From Pseudomonadota bacterium (GTDB taxonomy: Bacteria; Pseudomonadota; Gammaproteobacteria; Steroidobacterales; JBCBZW01): 54,864 nucleotides of DNA. The stretch covers positions 1 to 54,864 of the forward strand of contig JBCCWS010000038.1 of the NCBI GenBank assembly GCA_039193195.1, read 5' to 3'. Shown here piece after piece: positions 26,828-35,743 of the stretch. The translations under genes and the position numbers were made by a program. The first letter of the stretch is position 1. Every line of letters begins with the position of its first letter. The notes under the pieces were generated by a model. It ran no database searches. It saw only the letters and a program-made list of their open reading frames with translations, and was not told the origin of the DNA.

Positions 26828-29523
26828 CGCAGGGCGCCCGCCAACCTCGCCCCCTGGCTCTGCGCCAACGCGGCACACAACCCAATTTGCTCCATCGCCT
26901 GGCGTAGCGGTCGGCGATGACCTGGCACCTCGGCTCCCTTCTCGGCGAACAACATCGACAGCTGCCGTGCTCGCTCAGCGCTGCAAAAATCCGCGGCAGG
27001 CTGCGGCGAGCGCCGCCGATACTGGGCTGGGATCACGGCCATTAGCTGCGTGAAATGCGCGCGATACCAGTCCCAGGCCTGCGCACGAGTGGACGGACCC
27101 TCGAACAGGGCGTTGACCAAGGCCCAGTTCTCGCGCGTACCGAACTCACCTGCCAGAACCCTCGCCTGTGCATCGGCCCGCAGGGTGGGCGATTGACTGC
27201 GCCCAAGCACCTTGACGGCAGCAGCTTCGAAGCGCGGGTCGTCAAGCTCGTCCCGGCGCATGAGCATGCGCTCGATGAAGGGCGCGCCGAGCTCCTGCAC
27301 CCCCACCGTGAGCGCCGTGTCGTAGCGATCCGCATCCAGCGCACTCGCATCGGGATCTCCCCCGAGGCCGACGAAGTCCGCGGCATCGCGCGCCAACTGG
27401 CGACGCAAGGCGGGGTCGCGCGCATCGAGGGCCAAGAAGCGCGCCAGTGCCGTGCGCAGCAACTGGTCCTCCTCCGTTCGCGCCCACGCGAGCGCGGCGA
27501 GGCGCGGGCGGTAATGCTCGCCGGCCCAGCGCAGCAACGTCTGTCCCGCCGTCTCATCGAGCACCGTGGCTGCGTAGCGGCGCAGCCGCGCCATCGGCGC
27601 AGTCACCACCAGGCGATGCTCCGCCGCTGCCGCCGCCTCCACCACATGGAGCAGCGTACTCGCCGGCAGGGTGCCCGCCTCGAAGGCTGCCATCGCGCTG
27701 TCGATCACCGTGAGGGCCTCCGTCGCCTCGATTTCCGCCAGCGCGGCCAGCAACGCCTGCCAGCCTTTCGCGGACAGCGAATAGCGATAATAGCCAGCAC
27801 CATCGGCGTTTGGGTGAAGCCAGGCGGGGCAGTGGCCGGCAGGAGCGTTCAGTGCGAGTTCGCTGCTCGCATCGCGCAGCAAGATGCAGGCCCGTCCTCG
27901 GTCCCCGGTCTCAGGGCCAGCGAATGCCACGCAAACGGGGATCACCCAGCGCTGCACGGCTGCCGCCTCCTCGGCGGGTGACCCGACCGGCAAGTAGCGT
28001 CGCTGCGCGAGCCGCACGCGTGGCGGCGCGTCGGGCGCACACTGCAAGGCAGCGGACACCTCTGGCACGCCCGGTTGCTCTACGAAGCTTTGGAACGACT
28101 CAGTCAAGGCAGGCTCGCCCGAGGCCTCGCCGATCGCCTCGAAGAAATCCGCCGAATCCGCCGTGCCGTCTGCGTAGCGAGCGACGTAGCGCCCGAGGGC
28201 CGGCCGGAAGGCCTCCGCGCCGAAGTAGGCATCCGCCATCGCGATCAGCGCTGCCCCCTTGCTGTAGGGGATCGAGGTGTAGGCGTTGCGAATGTCCTCG
28301 TTGAGGGCAATCGGCTCACGCACGCGACGCACGCTTGCCAGGGAGTCTTTCGCCATCGCGTCCACGGTGCGAGCCCGGGCCGTCATGTCATGGCCGGCCT
28401 GCGGCTCCCACTGGGTCAACACGAAGGGAGTGGCCCACGTCGCAAACCCCTCCTTCAGCCACAGATCGTCCCACCAGGGCGGTGTGACCACATTACCGAA
28501 CCACATATGCGCGATCTCGTGGGCGTGGACGGAGATCAGGGCCCGGCGCACGGCGGGCGGCGGCGTGCCGTCGATCAGAATGCGCTGCTCGCGATAGCTG
28601 ATGGCGGCGGCCAGCTCCGTGGCGCCGCTCGGCCACTGGGGCGCTGCGACGATATCGAGCTTGGCGTAGGGATAGGGCTGACGCAGGGATTGCTCAAAGA
28701 TCTCGACGAAGCGTGGCGTGATGTCGAGCACGTACGCCAAGGCATCACCACGCCCCTTGCGGGCGATGCCTCGCAGGGGCAAGGGAGTCTTGCGTACATC
28801 ATTCGGCGGTATCGCGGGTCGCTCCACCACGTCGAAGGGCCCCACCGCCAAAGACAAAAGATAGGTGGACAGGGGGCGTGTGGTAGCAAAAGTCACCCGC
28901 TGCATGCCGTCGCCCGCCGGCTCCCGCCTCACCTCCGGGCCATTTGAGATAGCCGCGTAGCCCTCGGGAATGGTGAGCGAGATATCGAAGGGCGCCTTGA
29001 AGCCAGGCTCGTCGAAGCCCGGCAGGTACTTGCGGGCTTGGATGGACTCGGACTTCGCCAGCGCGTAGAACTCGCCCTGCTCCTGCACAGCGAACAGCCC
29101 TGCTAGGTTACGGTCGAAGAGCGCATCGTACTCTAGGGTGAGCGTCACTACTCCCGGCCCCACAGGCCCACCGTCGATATCCACGCGGGCCACACCGGAG
29201 GGCAGGACGTCGCGCCACTGGGCATCCCTACGCGAGCGGCCTTGAATGATCTCTGCGCGTGCGATCTGCACCCCATCGCCATGCAACCACAGGTGGGAGA
29301 CGGCCTCGTCCAAGCGAAGACGAATCGACACTCGACCGCCGAAGCGCTCGTGGCGTGGATCGATTTCCAACTCGAGCGTGTAGTGCAGGGGCTGCACTTG
29401 CGGAGGCAAGCGCCCGCGCGGCGCGGCATCCGGGTACGCTGCATATGCGATACCCGTCACGGCAACGCTGAGCAAGACGCTGAGTATGAGCAAGGGCAGG
29501 CACGCGAGGTGTCTAGCGGGCAT
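26803..29523 (-). CDS. Exported M1 family aminopeptidase (APN-like) with altered GAMEN motif
   Basis: 906 residues with a signal peptide ending near residue 28. Complete zinc site: HEIAH at 335-339 and Glu358 in KEGF, and a long C-terminal ERAP1-like helical domain as in aminopeptidase N. The exopeptidase motif that is normally GAMEN reads GATEL (300-304), so Glu is kept but the Met and Asn are changed, which could shift substrate choice. Periplasmic peptide trimming is the likely job. It lies 149 nt downstream of the HpaB-like gene on the same strand and may be read through from it, though nothing links its chemistry to that pathway. Confidence 0.88.
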   Translation of the reverse strand: MPARHLACLPLLILSVLLSVAVTGIAYAAYPDAAPRGRLPPQVQPLHYTLELEIDPRHERFGGRVSIRLRLDEAVSHLWLHGDGVQIARAEIIQGRSRRDAQWRDVLPSGVARVDIDGGPVGPGVVTLTLEYDALFDRNLAGLFAVQEQGEFYALAKSESIQARKYLPGFDEPGFKAPFDISLTIPEGYAAISNGPEVRREPAGDGMQRVTFATTRPLSTYLLSLAVGPFDVVERPAIPPNDVRKTPLPLRGIARKGRGDALAYVLDITPRFVEIFEQSLRQPYPYAKLDIVAAPQWPSGATELAAAISYREQRILIDGTPPPAVRRALISVHAHEIAHMWFGNVVTPPWWDDLWLKEGFATWATPFVLTQWEPQAGHDMTARARTVDAMAKDSLASVRRVREPIALNEDIRNAYTSIPYSKGAALIAMADAYFGAEAFRPALGRYVARYADGTADSADFFEAIGEASGEPALTESFQSFVEQPGVPEVSAALQCAPDAPPRVRLAQRRYLPVGSPAEEAAAVQRWVIPVCVAFAGPETGDRGRACILLRDASSELALNAPAGHCPAWLHPNADGAGYYRYSLSAKGWQALLAALAEIEATEALTVIDSAMAAFEAGTLPASTLLHVVEAAAAAEHRLVVTAPMARLRRYAATVLDETAGQTLLRWAGEHYRPRLAALAWARTEEDQLLRTALARFLALDARDPALRRQLARDAADFVGLGGDPDASALDADRYDTALTVGVQELGAPFIERMLMRRDELDDPRFEAAAVKVLGRSQSPTLRADAQARVLAGEFGTRENWALVNALFEGPSTRAQAWDWYRAHFTQLMAVIPAQYRRRSPQPAADFCSAERARQLSMLFAEKGAEVPGHRRPLRQAMEQIGLCAALAQSQGARLAGALRYVEDSAR

Positions 29524-29672
29524 AGGTAAGGTCTCGGCGTTCGGAAGCAGCGCCGATGATGTCGCGCCTGGGCGGTGAGCGCCAGCACACTGTGGCGGGC
29601 GGGATTGGCGCAGGAGGCCCGCGAGTCTCGGGCAGGGCTTCGAAGGCCGGGCGCAGCGTGATCGCGATGAAC

Positions 29673-31286
29673 TCAGCCGGTGCGGTCTCCCTCGGTCGCC
29701 TGCGCACCAGTCGCGCCATCAGGGCCCTCACACCCGACGGCGCAGCATTTGCCGAGCTGGCGTCGCCGCGGCGGCGCCCCGCTCTGTCCCGTGCTCGCCA
29801 CCCCGCGATCGAGCAATCGCTCCACCAGCGCTCGCCGCTCTGGTAGAGGGTAATTGCGGTGGATCTCCCGCTTCATCGCCTGGGGGGATCCGCCGCCATG
29901 CAGCGAGATTACCGAATACCACCCGGCAGTATTCGAGGCCGTCAGGTCTTCCATCAGGCGCGCCACTTCCATGCGCTGGGCGTAGGGCACGTCCGCACGC
30001 GCGGTCAGTAGCTCGCTGAGCTTTGCGGCGGTGGCAGGGTTGTGGTCCTCATCGGGCCCGGGAAGAGCAACCACCAACCCGCCGGAGACCTCGTGGGCTA
30101 GGCGATGCATATCGTAAATCTGATTGGCGAGCAGGAGCTTGCCTATGTTGGCGAAGACCGGTTCGGGCTGCACGTTGCCGGCGGGGTCTACCAGGGCGTA
30201 GGTCGAGGCCGCTACGCCGCAGGCGAAGAACCCTTCCACAATCGTGATCAGCTCCACCAGGTCCTCACGGATATGCTGCACGCGATTGGGGTCGAGGCCG
30301 TTCGCCTCGGCCATCAGCAAGCCTGCGCCGATCAGCAAATCGCCAAAGCCAGCGCGGGCGCCTATGCAGCTGTGGCGGTGGTGGGCGGCGTAGCTCGTTA
30401 CTAGCAGCTCTGAGTGCATCCACTCACCGGCCATGAACACACGCTCGTGCGGCACGAAGACGTCTTCGAAGATACACACGCCCGTCGACTGGCCGTAGCG
30501 AGCACTGAACTTCGCGGCCGGCTCGCCGGGCCGGCCGGCGGGGCGGGTGACGATGGTCAGGCCCGGCGCGTCGATGGGCACCGCGCAGCACACGGCGTAG
30601 TCCGCATCCGCCTCGCCCATGGTGCGACAGGGCATCACCAACAGTTCGTGCATATAGGGCGCGCCAGTGACGATAGCTTTGACGCCCCGAATGACGATGC
30701 CGTCGGCGCGCCTTGCCACCACGCGCACGTAACTGTCCGCATTCGGTTGCGCATGGGGATGTAGGCGACGATCGCCCTTGCCGTCGGTCATCGCCACGCC
30801 AAGGGTGAGGTCGCGACGCTGGACCTCGTGCAGGTAGGCCAGGAAGCGGTCGGGGCGTTCGTCGGCGCCATCCTCGGCGAGGCGGTGAGACAGCTGGAAG
30901 ATGGCATTCAGTGCGTCGTGAGTGAGGTAGCGTTGGGCACACCCCGTCTCGCGGCACACGAGCCGGCAGGCCTCGAGCTTCGAGAGCAAGTCATCCTCGT
31001 GGCGGTTGATGTGCAGCATGCGGTTCACCTGAAGCCCCGAGGTGGCCTGCTCGGCCACCATCAGCGCCCGCGTGTCCGCTTGCACGGCGAGATCGTAGGT
31101 CACTCCCACGGCGGCCACGCCGGGTGCCAAGCGCGGATCGTCGGCCACGGAGGTCACCTGCTCGCCGTTGCAGTACACGCGCGGCGAGTAAGCACGCAAG
31201 CTCTCGCGGTAGTCGGCAGCGCTCATCAACACATTGGTCACGGGGAGCACCTCCTCGCGCGCGAAGTGGTCGGGCGACTCACGCAT
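29673..31286 (-). CDS. HpaB/4-hydroxybutyryl-CoA dehydratase-family protein lacking Fe-S ligands
   Basis: 537 residues from ATG 31286, overlapping the PrpD-type gene by 8 nt. The whole length follows the HpaB superfamily and is closest in wording to 4-hydroxybutyryl-CoA dehydratase (AbfD): AMTDGKGDRR, VRGVKAIVTGA, VFVPHERVFM, AGFGDLLIGA, GGGSPQAMKREI. AbfD holds a [4Fe-4S] cluster through three Cys and one His. Counting from the first codon of the open frame (31289), the matching positions here are Cys117, Tyr121, His304 and Ala311, so two ligands are gone and a cluster is unlikely. It may thus be a flavin-dependent monooxygenase or a changed lyase. A C-terminal KCCAVGC tail follows. Acts in the cytosol, probably on an acid or CoA ester made by the neighbouring enzymes. 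Confidence 0.8.
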   Translation of the reverse strand: MRESPDHFAREEVLPVTNVLMSAADYRESLRAYSPRVYCNGEQVTSVADDPRLAPGVAAVGVTYDLAVQADTRALMVAEQATSGLQVNRMLHINRHEDDLLSKLEACRLVCRETGCAQRYLTHDALNAIFQLSHRLAEDGADERPDRFLAYLHEVQRRDLTLGVAMTDGKGDRRLHPHAQPNADSYVRVVARRADGIVIRGVKAIVTGAPYMHELLVMPCRTMGEADADYAVCCAVPIDAPGLTIVTRPAGRPGEPAAKFSARYGQSTGVCIFEDVFVPHERVFMAGEWMHSELLVTSYAAHHRHSCIGARAGFGDLLIGAGLLMAEANGLDPNRVQHIREDLVELITIVEGFFACGVAASTYALVDPAGNVQPEPVFANIGKLLLANQIYDMHRLAHEVSGGLVVALPGPDEDHNPATAAKLSELLTARADVPYAQRMEVARLMEDLTASNTAGWYSVISLHGGGSPQAMKREIHRNYPLPERRALVERLLDRGVASTGQSGAPPRRRQLGKCCAVGCEGPDGATGAQATEGDRTG

Positions 31287-32682
31287 CACCTGCCAGCACC
31301 GTGGCCAAGCCTTGAAGATCCGGCTGCTGTTCCAAAGTCAAGAGCACGTCGCGTATGCGCTGCGCGCGCGCGCGATCGGTCGTGCGCTCGGCGTTAGCGA
31401 AGAACTTGGCTTCGACATCGGCCTCTGCCATGGGGTTTTCGCGTGCGCCGCGGTTCACGGCCTGGCGCCGGGTGACGCTGCGACCGTCGCTAAAGGTAAC
31501 GGTGATCTCACCGCTGTAGTGGGTGGGATATGCCGACTCCGGATCGATCTCGTAAGACACTCGATCGATCAGCGCCAACACGTCCCGGTCGCCGCGCGTG
31601 GCCTCCTCCAGCTCGCTCAAGGCAAAGCGGCCCCGGAGTAGGGCCACCGCCACGGCGTAGGGCAGGCTGAACTGGGCGTCGTAATCGCTGCTTGGGCGGC
31701 GCTTCTTCTCGAAGGGCTCGCACACCACGCCGACTTGCCGTGGGTGCAGGCGCACGGTGACTGCCTCGACCTTCTCCGGCAAGAACCCGGGCGCCTCGCG
31801 CAACGCCAAGGCTGCGTCGATGAATGCATGATTGAAGTGGCAGGCAGGATAAGGTTTGAAGGCGACATTCAGGGTCTCCCACGCGTCGCCGAGATCCTCG
31901 CCCAAGGCCCCTATATCCAAGCCATGGTCCGGCCCCAGGTGCAGGTTGTATAGCCCGTAACGCCCCTCATAGGCGCGCTTCGGCCCCAGAAAGCCCCCGG
32001 CCGCTAGCGCAGTGGCCGTGGTGGCGCTGACGGCGGCCCACCCCGGGTGCATGCGCTTGGTCCAGTCCCCATCATCGAGAAACTCAAGGCTGCCAGACGC
32101 CATGCTGAGCACGATGCCCTGAGCGTTCACCAGTTGTTCGAGCGTGAGACCGGCGAGGCGCCCGGCGCAAAGAGTGGCGCCGTAGGCACCGATCATCCCC
32201 GTTGGGTGATGGCCGCGATGCTGGAAGCGCCCCTGCGCCACCGCGCCCAGGCGAGCGTCTGCTTCGAGCGCGATGACGTAGGCGGCGAGCGCCTCGTGCC
32301 CACTGGCTCCATGAGCAAGCCCGTTGCCCAAGGCCGTGGGCAAGGCGCTTGCCGTTGCGTGCACCACGCTGCCGGCGTGGGTGTCGTCGAAGTCGAGGCC
32401 GTGGATGAGGATGCCGTTCAGCAGCATCGCATCGCGCGGCGCCAATCGCAGGGCTTTACCGATCACCGGGGAGTCGCCACCACTCACCAGCGGTGTGAGC
32501 CCTGCGATCGCACGGGCTGCGAAGGGAAAGGCGCCAGAGGCGAGCGCGATCCCAACCCCGTCCAACATGCACAGAAGCGCATGTTCGCGAACCTCTCGGG
32601 GGATCTCCCCGTGGCGCAGGTCTAGGCTCCAGCGCGCAAGTCGAGTGGCGATGAGCTCGTCGACGCCCGTGATCTCGGGCAT
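31279..32682 (-). CDS. MmgE/PrpD-family protein
   Basis: 467 residues from ATG 32682; the frame is open to 32853 but that part runs across the operator and the divergent gene's leader. MmgE/PrpD fold throughout: LLCMLDGVGIALAS, LAPRDAMLLNGILIHGLDFDDTH, and FKPYPACHFNHAFIDAAL. The family includes 2-methylcitrate dehydratase, cis-aconitate decarboxylase and iminodisuccinate epimerase, all acting on polycarboxylic acids, so a hydration, dehydration or decarboxylation step on a branched acid is likely. No signal peptide. First gene of an operon with the HpaB/AbfD-like gene and divergent from a CaiB-type CoA-transferase, with the shared operator at 32769. Confidence 0.88.
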   Translation of the reverse strand: MPEITGVDELIATRLARWSLDLRHGEIPREVREHALLCMLDGVGIALASGAFPFAARAIAGLTPLVSGGDSPVIGKALRLAPRDAMLLNGILIHGLDFDDTHAGSVVHATASALPTALGNGLAHGASGHEALAAYVIALEADARLGAVAQGRFQHRGHHPTGMIGAYGATLCAGRLAGLTLEQLVNAQGIVLSMASGSLEFLDDGDWTKRMHPGWAAVSATTATALAAGGFLGPKRAYEGRYGLYNLHLGPDHGLDIGALGEDLGDAWETLNVAFKPYPACHFNHAFIDAALALREAPGFLPEKVEAVTVRLHPRQVGVVCEPFEKKRRPSSDYDAQFSLPYAVAVALLRGRFALSELEEATRGDRDVLALIDRVSYEIDPESAYPTHYSGEITVTFSDGRSVTRRQAVNRGARENPMAEADVEAKFFANAERTTDRARAQRIRDVLLTLEQQPDLQGLATVLAGDA

Positions 32683-32768
32683 CGGAGCGGAAGAAGTGGA
32701 CACGGGCGGGAGCCTCCAAGGGCGGCGCAAATGCCGCGACGTGCAACCGGACGGGCTAGTATAGGCAA

Positions 32769-32780
32769 ATGTCCGGACAT
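32769..32780. promoter_or_regulatory. Operator palindrome, site 2 of 3
   Basis: ATGTCCGGACAT, identical over 12 bp to the site at 25886, in the middle of the 161-nt region between the divergent PrpD-type and CoA-transferase genes. Same inferred GntR regulator. Confidence 0.7.
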
Positions 32781-32843
32781 TCACTCCCCTAGCAACGCCA
32801 CACTTGCCGTGCTGGTTCGCGACCGCCGGCACGGAGGTTGAAG

Positions 32844-34034
32844 ATGAAGCCACTTGCAGGCCTGCGGGTCCTCGACATCGCCACTTACATCGCGGCCCCC
32901 TACTGCGCCACCCTATTCGCGGAATTCGGTGCGGATGTCATCAAGGTCGAGATGCCCGGCGGCGAGCCCATGCGGCGCTTCGGCAGCCGAATGGCGTGCG
33001 GCGAGACCCTCGTGTGGTTGAGCGAAGCCCGCAACAAGCGCTGCATCACGCTAAACTTGAAGGAATCCCGGGGGCAGGAGCTCTTCCGCCAGCTCGCCGC
33101 CCAAGCCGATGTCATTACCGAGAATTTTCGCACCGCCACGCTGGAGCGTTGGGGACTAGGCTACGAGCAGCTCGCAGCAGAAAACCCTGGTTTGATCATG
33201 CTGCGCGTCACAGGCTACGGGCAGACAGGCCCCTACGCCCAACGCCCGGGCTTCGGTCGTATCGCGAATGCCTTCGGAGGCATCTCTTACCTCGCCGGCG
33301 ACCCCGACCGCCCGCCCGCGACCCCCGGATCGGCCACTCTGGCGGACTACATGAGCGGCCTCTACGGCGCCTTCGGCGTCATGCTCGCCCTGCGCGCCCG
33401 CGAGCAATCAGGCAAAGGCCAGATCGTGGACATGGCTCTCTACGAGAGTATCTTCCGCATCCTCGACGAGCTTGCCCCGGCGTATGACAAATTCGGTTTC
33501 ATTCGCCAGCGCATGGGCGCGGCCACGGTGAACGTGGTGCCCCACAGCCACTACCCCACCGCAGACCAACGCTGGGTGGCGATCGCCTGTACCAACGACA
33601 AGATCTTCGCGCGCCTCGCGGGCGCCATGGGCTGCCCGGAAGTGGCCGGTGACGGCTGCTACGGCACGATCGAGCAGCGCGAAGCGGCTCGAGCACAGGT
33701 GGACGGCTTGGTCGGCGAATGGACCGGCTCGCTCACCAGCGAGGAGGTGATCGCACGCTGCGATGAAGCCTCCGTCCCGTGCGGCCCGGTGGCGGCTATC
33801 GATGAGCTCTTCCGCAATCCCCAGGTGGCCGCGCGCGAGAACATCGCACGCGTGGAGGACCCCCGCGTGGGCGACCTCGCGGTGCCGAACGTCGTTCCCA
33901 AGCTGATGGAAACCCCAGGTGAAATCACCCATCTCGGCGCTGGTGTGGGGGCACACAATCGCGAGGTGTACGGTGACCTTCTAGGGCTCGACGATGAGGC
34001 CCTAACGGCCCTGCGCGAGTCCGGCGTGATCTAA
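32844..34034 (+). CDS. CaiB/BaiF family III CoA-transferase (first)
   Basis: 396 residues from ATG 32844 with GGAGG 6 nt upstream. Family III CoA-transferase in full: N-terminal LRVLDIATYIAAPYC, FGADVIKVE, the glycine-rich VTGYGQTGPYA, catalytic Asp168 in LADYMSGLYGAFG and the small-domain repeat near the C-terminus. It moves CoA from a donor such as succinyl-CoA to a carboxylic acid. Single gene after the shared operator at 32769, divergent from the PrpD/HpaB-like operon and convergent with the CitE-like lyase, so it probably activates the acid that the lyase later cleaves. Confidence 0.9.
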   Translation: MKPLAGLRVLDIATYIAAPYCATLFAEFGADVIKVEMPGGEPMRRFGSRMACGETLVWLSEARNKRCITLNLKESRGQELFRQLAAQADVITENFRTATLERWGLGYEQLAAENPGLIMLRVTGYGQTGPYAQRPGFGRIANAFGGISYLAGDPDRPPATPGSATLADYMSGLYGAFGVMLALRAREQSGKGQIVDMALYESIFRILDELAPAYDKFGFIRQRMGAATVNVVPHSHYPTADQRWVAIACTNDKIFARLAGAMGCPEVAGDGCYGTIEQREAARAQVDGLVGEWTGSLTSEEVIARCDEASVPCGPVAAIDELFRNPQVAARENIARVEDPRVGDLAVPNVVPKLMETPGEITHLGAGVGAHNREVYGDLLGLDDEALTALRESGVI

Positions 34035-34053
34035 GGGCAACGAACGCCGCCAG

Positions 34054-34926
34054 TCAGCGCTCTGCGCCGCTGGCGTCGGCCAGAGCCACGATGCGTTTCG
34101 CGCGCTCCACGATAGGGTAGTCGATGAAGTAGCCGTCCAGCTGGATCGACGCCGACCCAGCCGCCTCCGCCCGCTCGAAGGCCGCGATCACCGACCGTGC
34201 GTGCGCCACTTCGGCCTCCTTCGGCGAGAAGATCTCATTGCACGCGTCCACCTGGCGCGGGTGAATGACCAGCTTGCCCTGAAACCCGTACTCGCGGCCG
34301 CGCTGGGCCGATGCCCGCAGGCGCTCATCATCGTTAATGTGGATGACCACCGTATCGATCGGCGGCTCTAGGCCCGCGGCACGGGACACGCGAACGAGGC
34401 GCGCGCGCGCGTCGGCCAGCGCCGTCTCGTGCGCGGTCCACTCACAGGCGATGTCATGGTGGTAATCACCGGCACCGAAGGCGAGCCGTCGCACACGTGT
34501 GCCCGAGTCGCAGATGGCCTCTAGGTTGGTAATCCCCAGCGCGGTCTCCACGATTGGCATCAAATCGAGGCTGCCGGGGTCCAGGCCGCGCTCCCGCTCG
34601 AGTGACTGCATCAGCCAGTCGATCGTGTGCAGCTGCTCCGGTGACTCCACCTTTGGCAACACGAAACCATCGAGCCAGGCACCGAGCGTCTCAAACACAT
34701 CGCGAAAGCACCATGCCGTGTCGGTGCCGTTGACACGAACGTAGCCGCGGCACGGGCGCGGCGCCTGCAGCGCCGCCACCACGGCGTCGCGAGTGATCGC
34801 CTTCTCCGCCGCCGCCACGGCGTCTTCTAGGTCTAGGATGGCGACATCCGCGCCCACCTGAAACACCTTCTCCACCTTACGTGGATGATTGCCTGGAGCG
34901 AACATCCAGGTTCTGTTTGCGGTCAT
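34054..34926 (-). CDS. HpcH/HpaI (CitE-like) CoA-ester lyase
   Basis: 290 residues from ATG 34926, which overlaps the stop of the gntR gene (ATGA); the longer frame to 34971 would lie inside gntR. TIM-barrel lyase of the CitE/malyl-CoA/citramalyl-CoA lyase group: ILDLEDAV, YVRVNG with the phosphate-binding Arg, PIVETALG with the Mg-binding Glu, FGAGDYHHD and GKLVIHPRQV. These enzymes split 3-hydroxyacyl-CoA esters into acetyl- or propionyl-CoA and an oxoacid. Cotranscribed with its presumed regulator; together with two CoA-transferases it suggests activation then cleavage of a malate- or citramalate-like acid. Confidence 0.88.
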   Translation of the reverse strand: MTANRTWMFAPGNHPRKVEKVFQVGADVAILDLEDAVAAAEKAITRDAVVAALQAPRPCRGYVRVNGTDTAWCFRDVFETLGAWLDGFVLPKVESPEQLHTIDWLMQSLERERGLDPGSLDLMPIVETALGITNLEAICDSGTRVRRLAFGAGDYHHDIACEWTAHETALADARARLVRVSRAAGLEPPIDTVVIHINDDERLRASAQRGREYGFQGKLVIHPRQVDACNEIFSPKEAEVAHARSVIAAFERAEAAGSASIQLDGYFIDYPIVERAKRIVALADASGAER

Positions 34927-35702
34927 CGTTCGCGTCCTTTTGGATCGAGCCAATCGCGGGTCAGGCTCCATCGGTAGGAGAACTGGTCGGCCGGATGGTG
35001 GGAGACGGAAATCTCGAAAATTCGCTCGTCGTTGCCTCGGTAGCGACGAACGGCGGTCAGCGCCGGTGTCCCTGCCTCCATCGCTAGCGCCCTGGCGATC
35101 GGCGCTTCGAGTAGTTCGGCGGAAATCTCTAGATCCACGTTGGTCACCCGCTCCCCGAACTGCTCCTCGATCAGCGCATACACGGGCTTCGGCTCCCCGA
35201 TCCAGCTAGCGACCGCCGAGTAGGCCGGCAGCAGGTAGACGTCCGTCCAGCAGATTCGTTGACCGGTCTTGAGCACCTGGCGGACACCCGATAGGCGGGT
35301 CCACGCAGAGCCCTGGGGCACGCCGAGTCGCGCCGCGAGCGCCCGATCGACCTTCAGCTCGTGCTCTTGCTCACTGATCCGAAGGCGCGTGCCGCCGGGG
35401 TATTGGAACAGCTCTGCCACGCTGCTGACGGACTGCACGAAGGCCTCGACCGGTCGATCGGAGAGCACGGTGGTGCCGGCCCCCTTGCGCCGGCCGATCA
35501 TGCCTCGCTCTTCCAACACGCGCAGGGCCTCGCGCACCGTGTGCCTGGACACCCCGTAGCGCGCACAAAGATCTAGCTCGCCTGGGAGCAGCGCACCAAC
35601 GGCGATGGCCCCGGCCGTGATTTCCTCCATCAGCTCGTCAGCGATCTGACGGTAACGCGGCTTGGCGCGGCGACCGCCCTTCGGCTCGATTTGTCCGGAC
35701 AT
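34923..35702 (-). CDS. GntR-family (HutC-type) transcriptional regulator
   Basis: 259 residues. N-terminal winged helix-turn-helix (RYRQIADELMEEI, LCARYGVSRHTVREALRVLEE in part) and a C-terminal UTRA ligand domain with the ISEQEHELKVD and AVRRYRGNDE segments, as in HutC/FarR regulators. The ATG at 35702 is part of the palindrome TTGTCCGGACAT, so the start codon sits inside a probable operator, a layout that would give direct autoregulation. No Shine-Dalgarno is evident; a TACTAT -10-like hexamer ends 5 nt before the ATG, so a leaderless mRNA is possible. Likely repressor of the three divergent blocks in 24170-37848, released by a pathway acid or CoA ester. Confidence 0.88.
   Translation of the reverse strand: MSGQIEPKGGRRAKPRYRQIADELMEEITAGAIAVGALLPGELDLCARYGVSRHTVREALRVLEERGMIGRRKGAGTTVLSDRPVEAFVQSVSSVAELFQYPGGTRLRISEQEHELKVDRALAARLGVPQGSAWTRLSGVRQVLKTGQRICWTDVYLLPAYSAVASWIGEPKPVYALIEEQFGERVTNVDLEISAELLEAPIARALAMEAGTPALTAVRRYRGNDERIFEISVSHHPADQFSYRWSLTRDWLDPKGRER
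35691..35702. promoter_or_regulatory. Operator palindrome, site 3 of 3, over the gntR start codon
   Basis: TTGTCCGGACAT shares the core TGTCCGGACA with the sites at 25886 and 32769 and differs in one outer base. It lies between gntR and the divergent TauD2-CaiB2 operon and includes the gntR ATG. Confidence 0.65.
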
Positions 35703-35743
35703 GGTTTATAGTATGCCAGCTCGGTTCCCTGCGGTGTTTCGCC

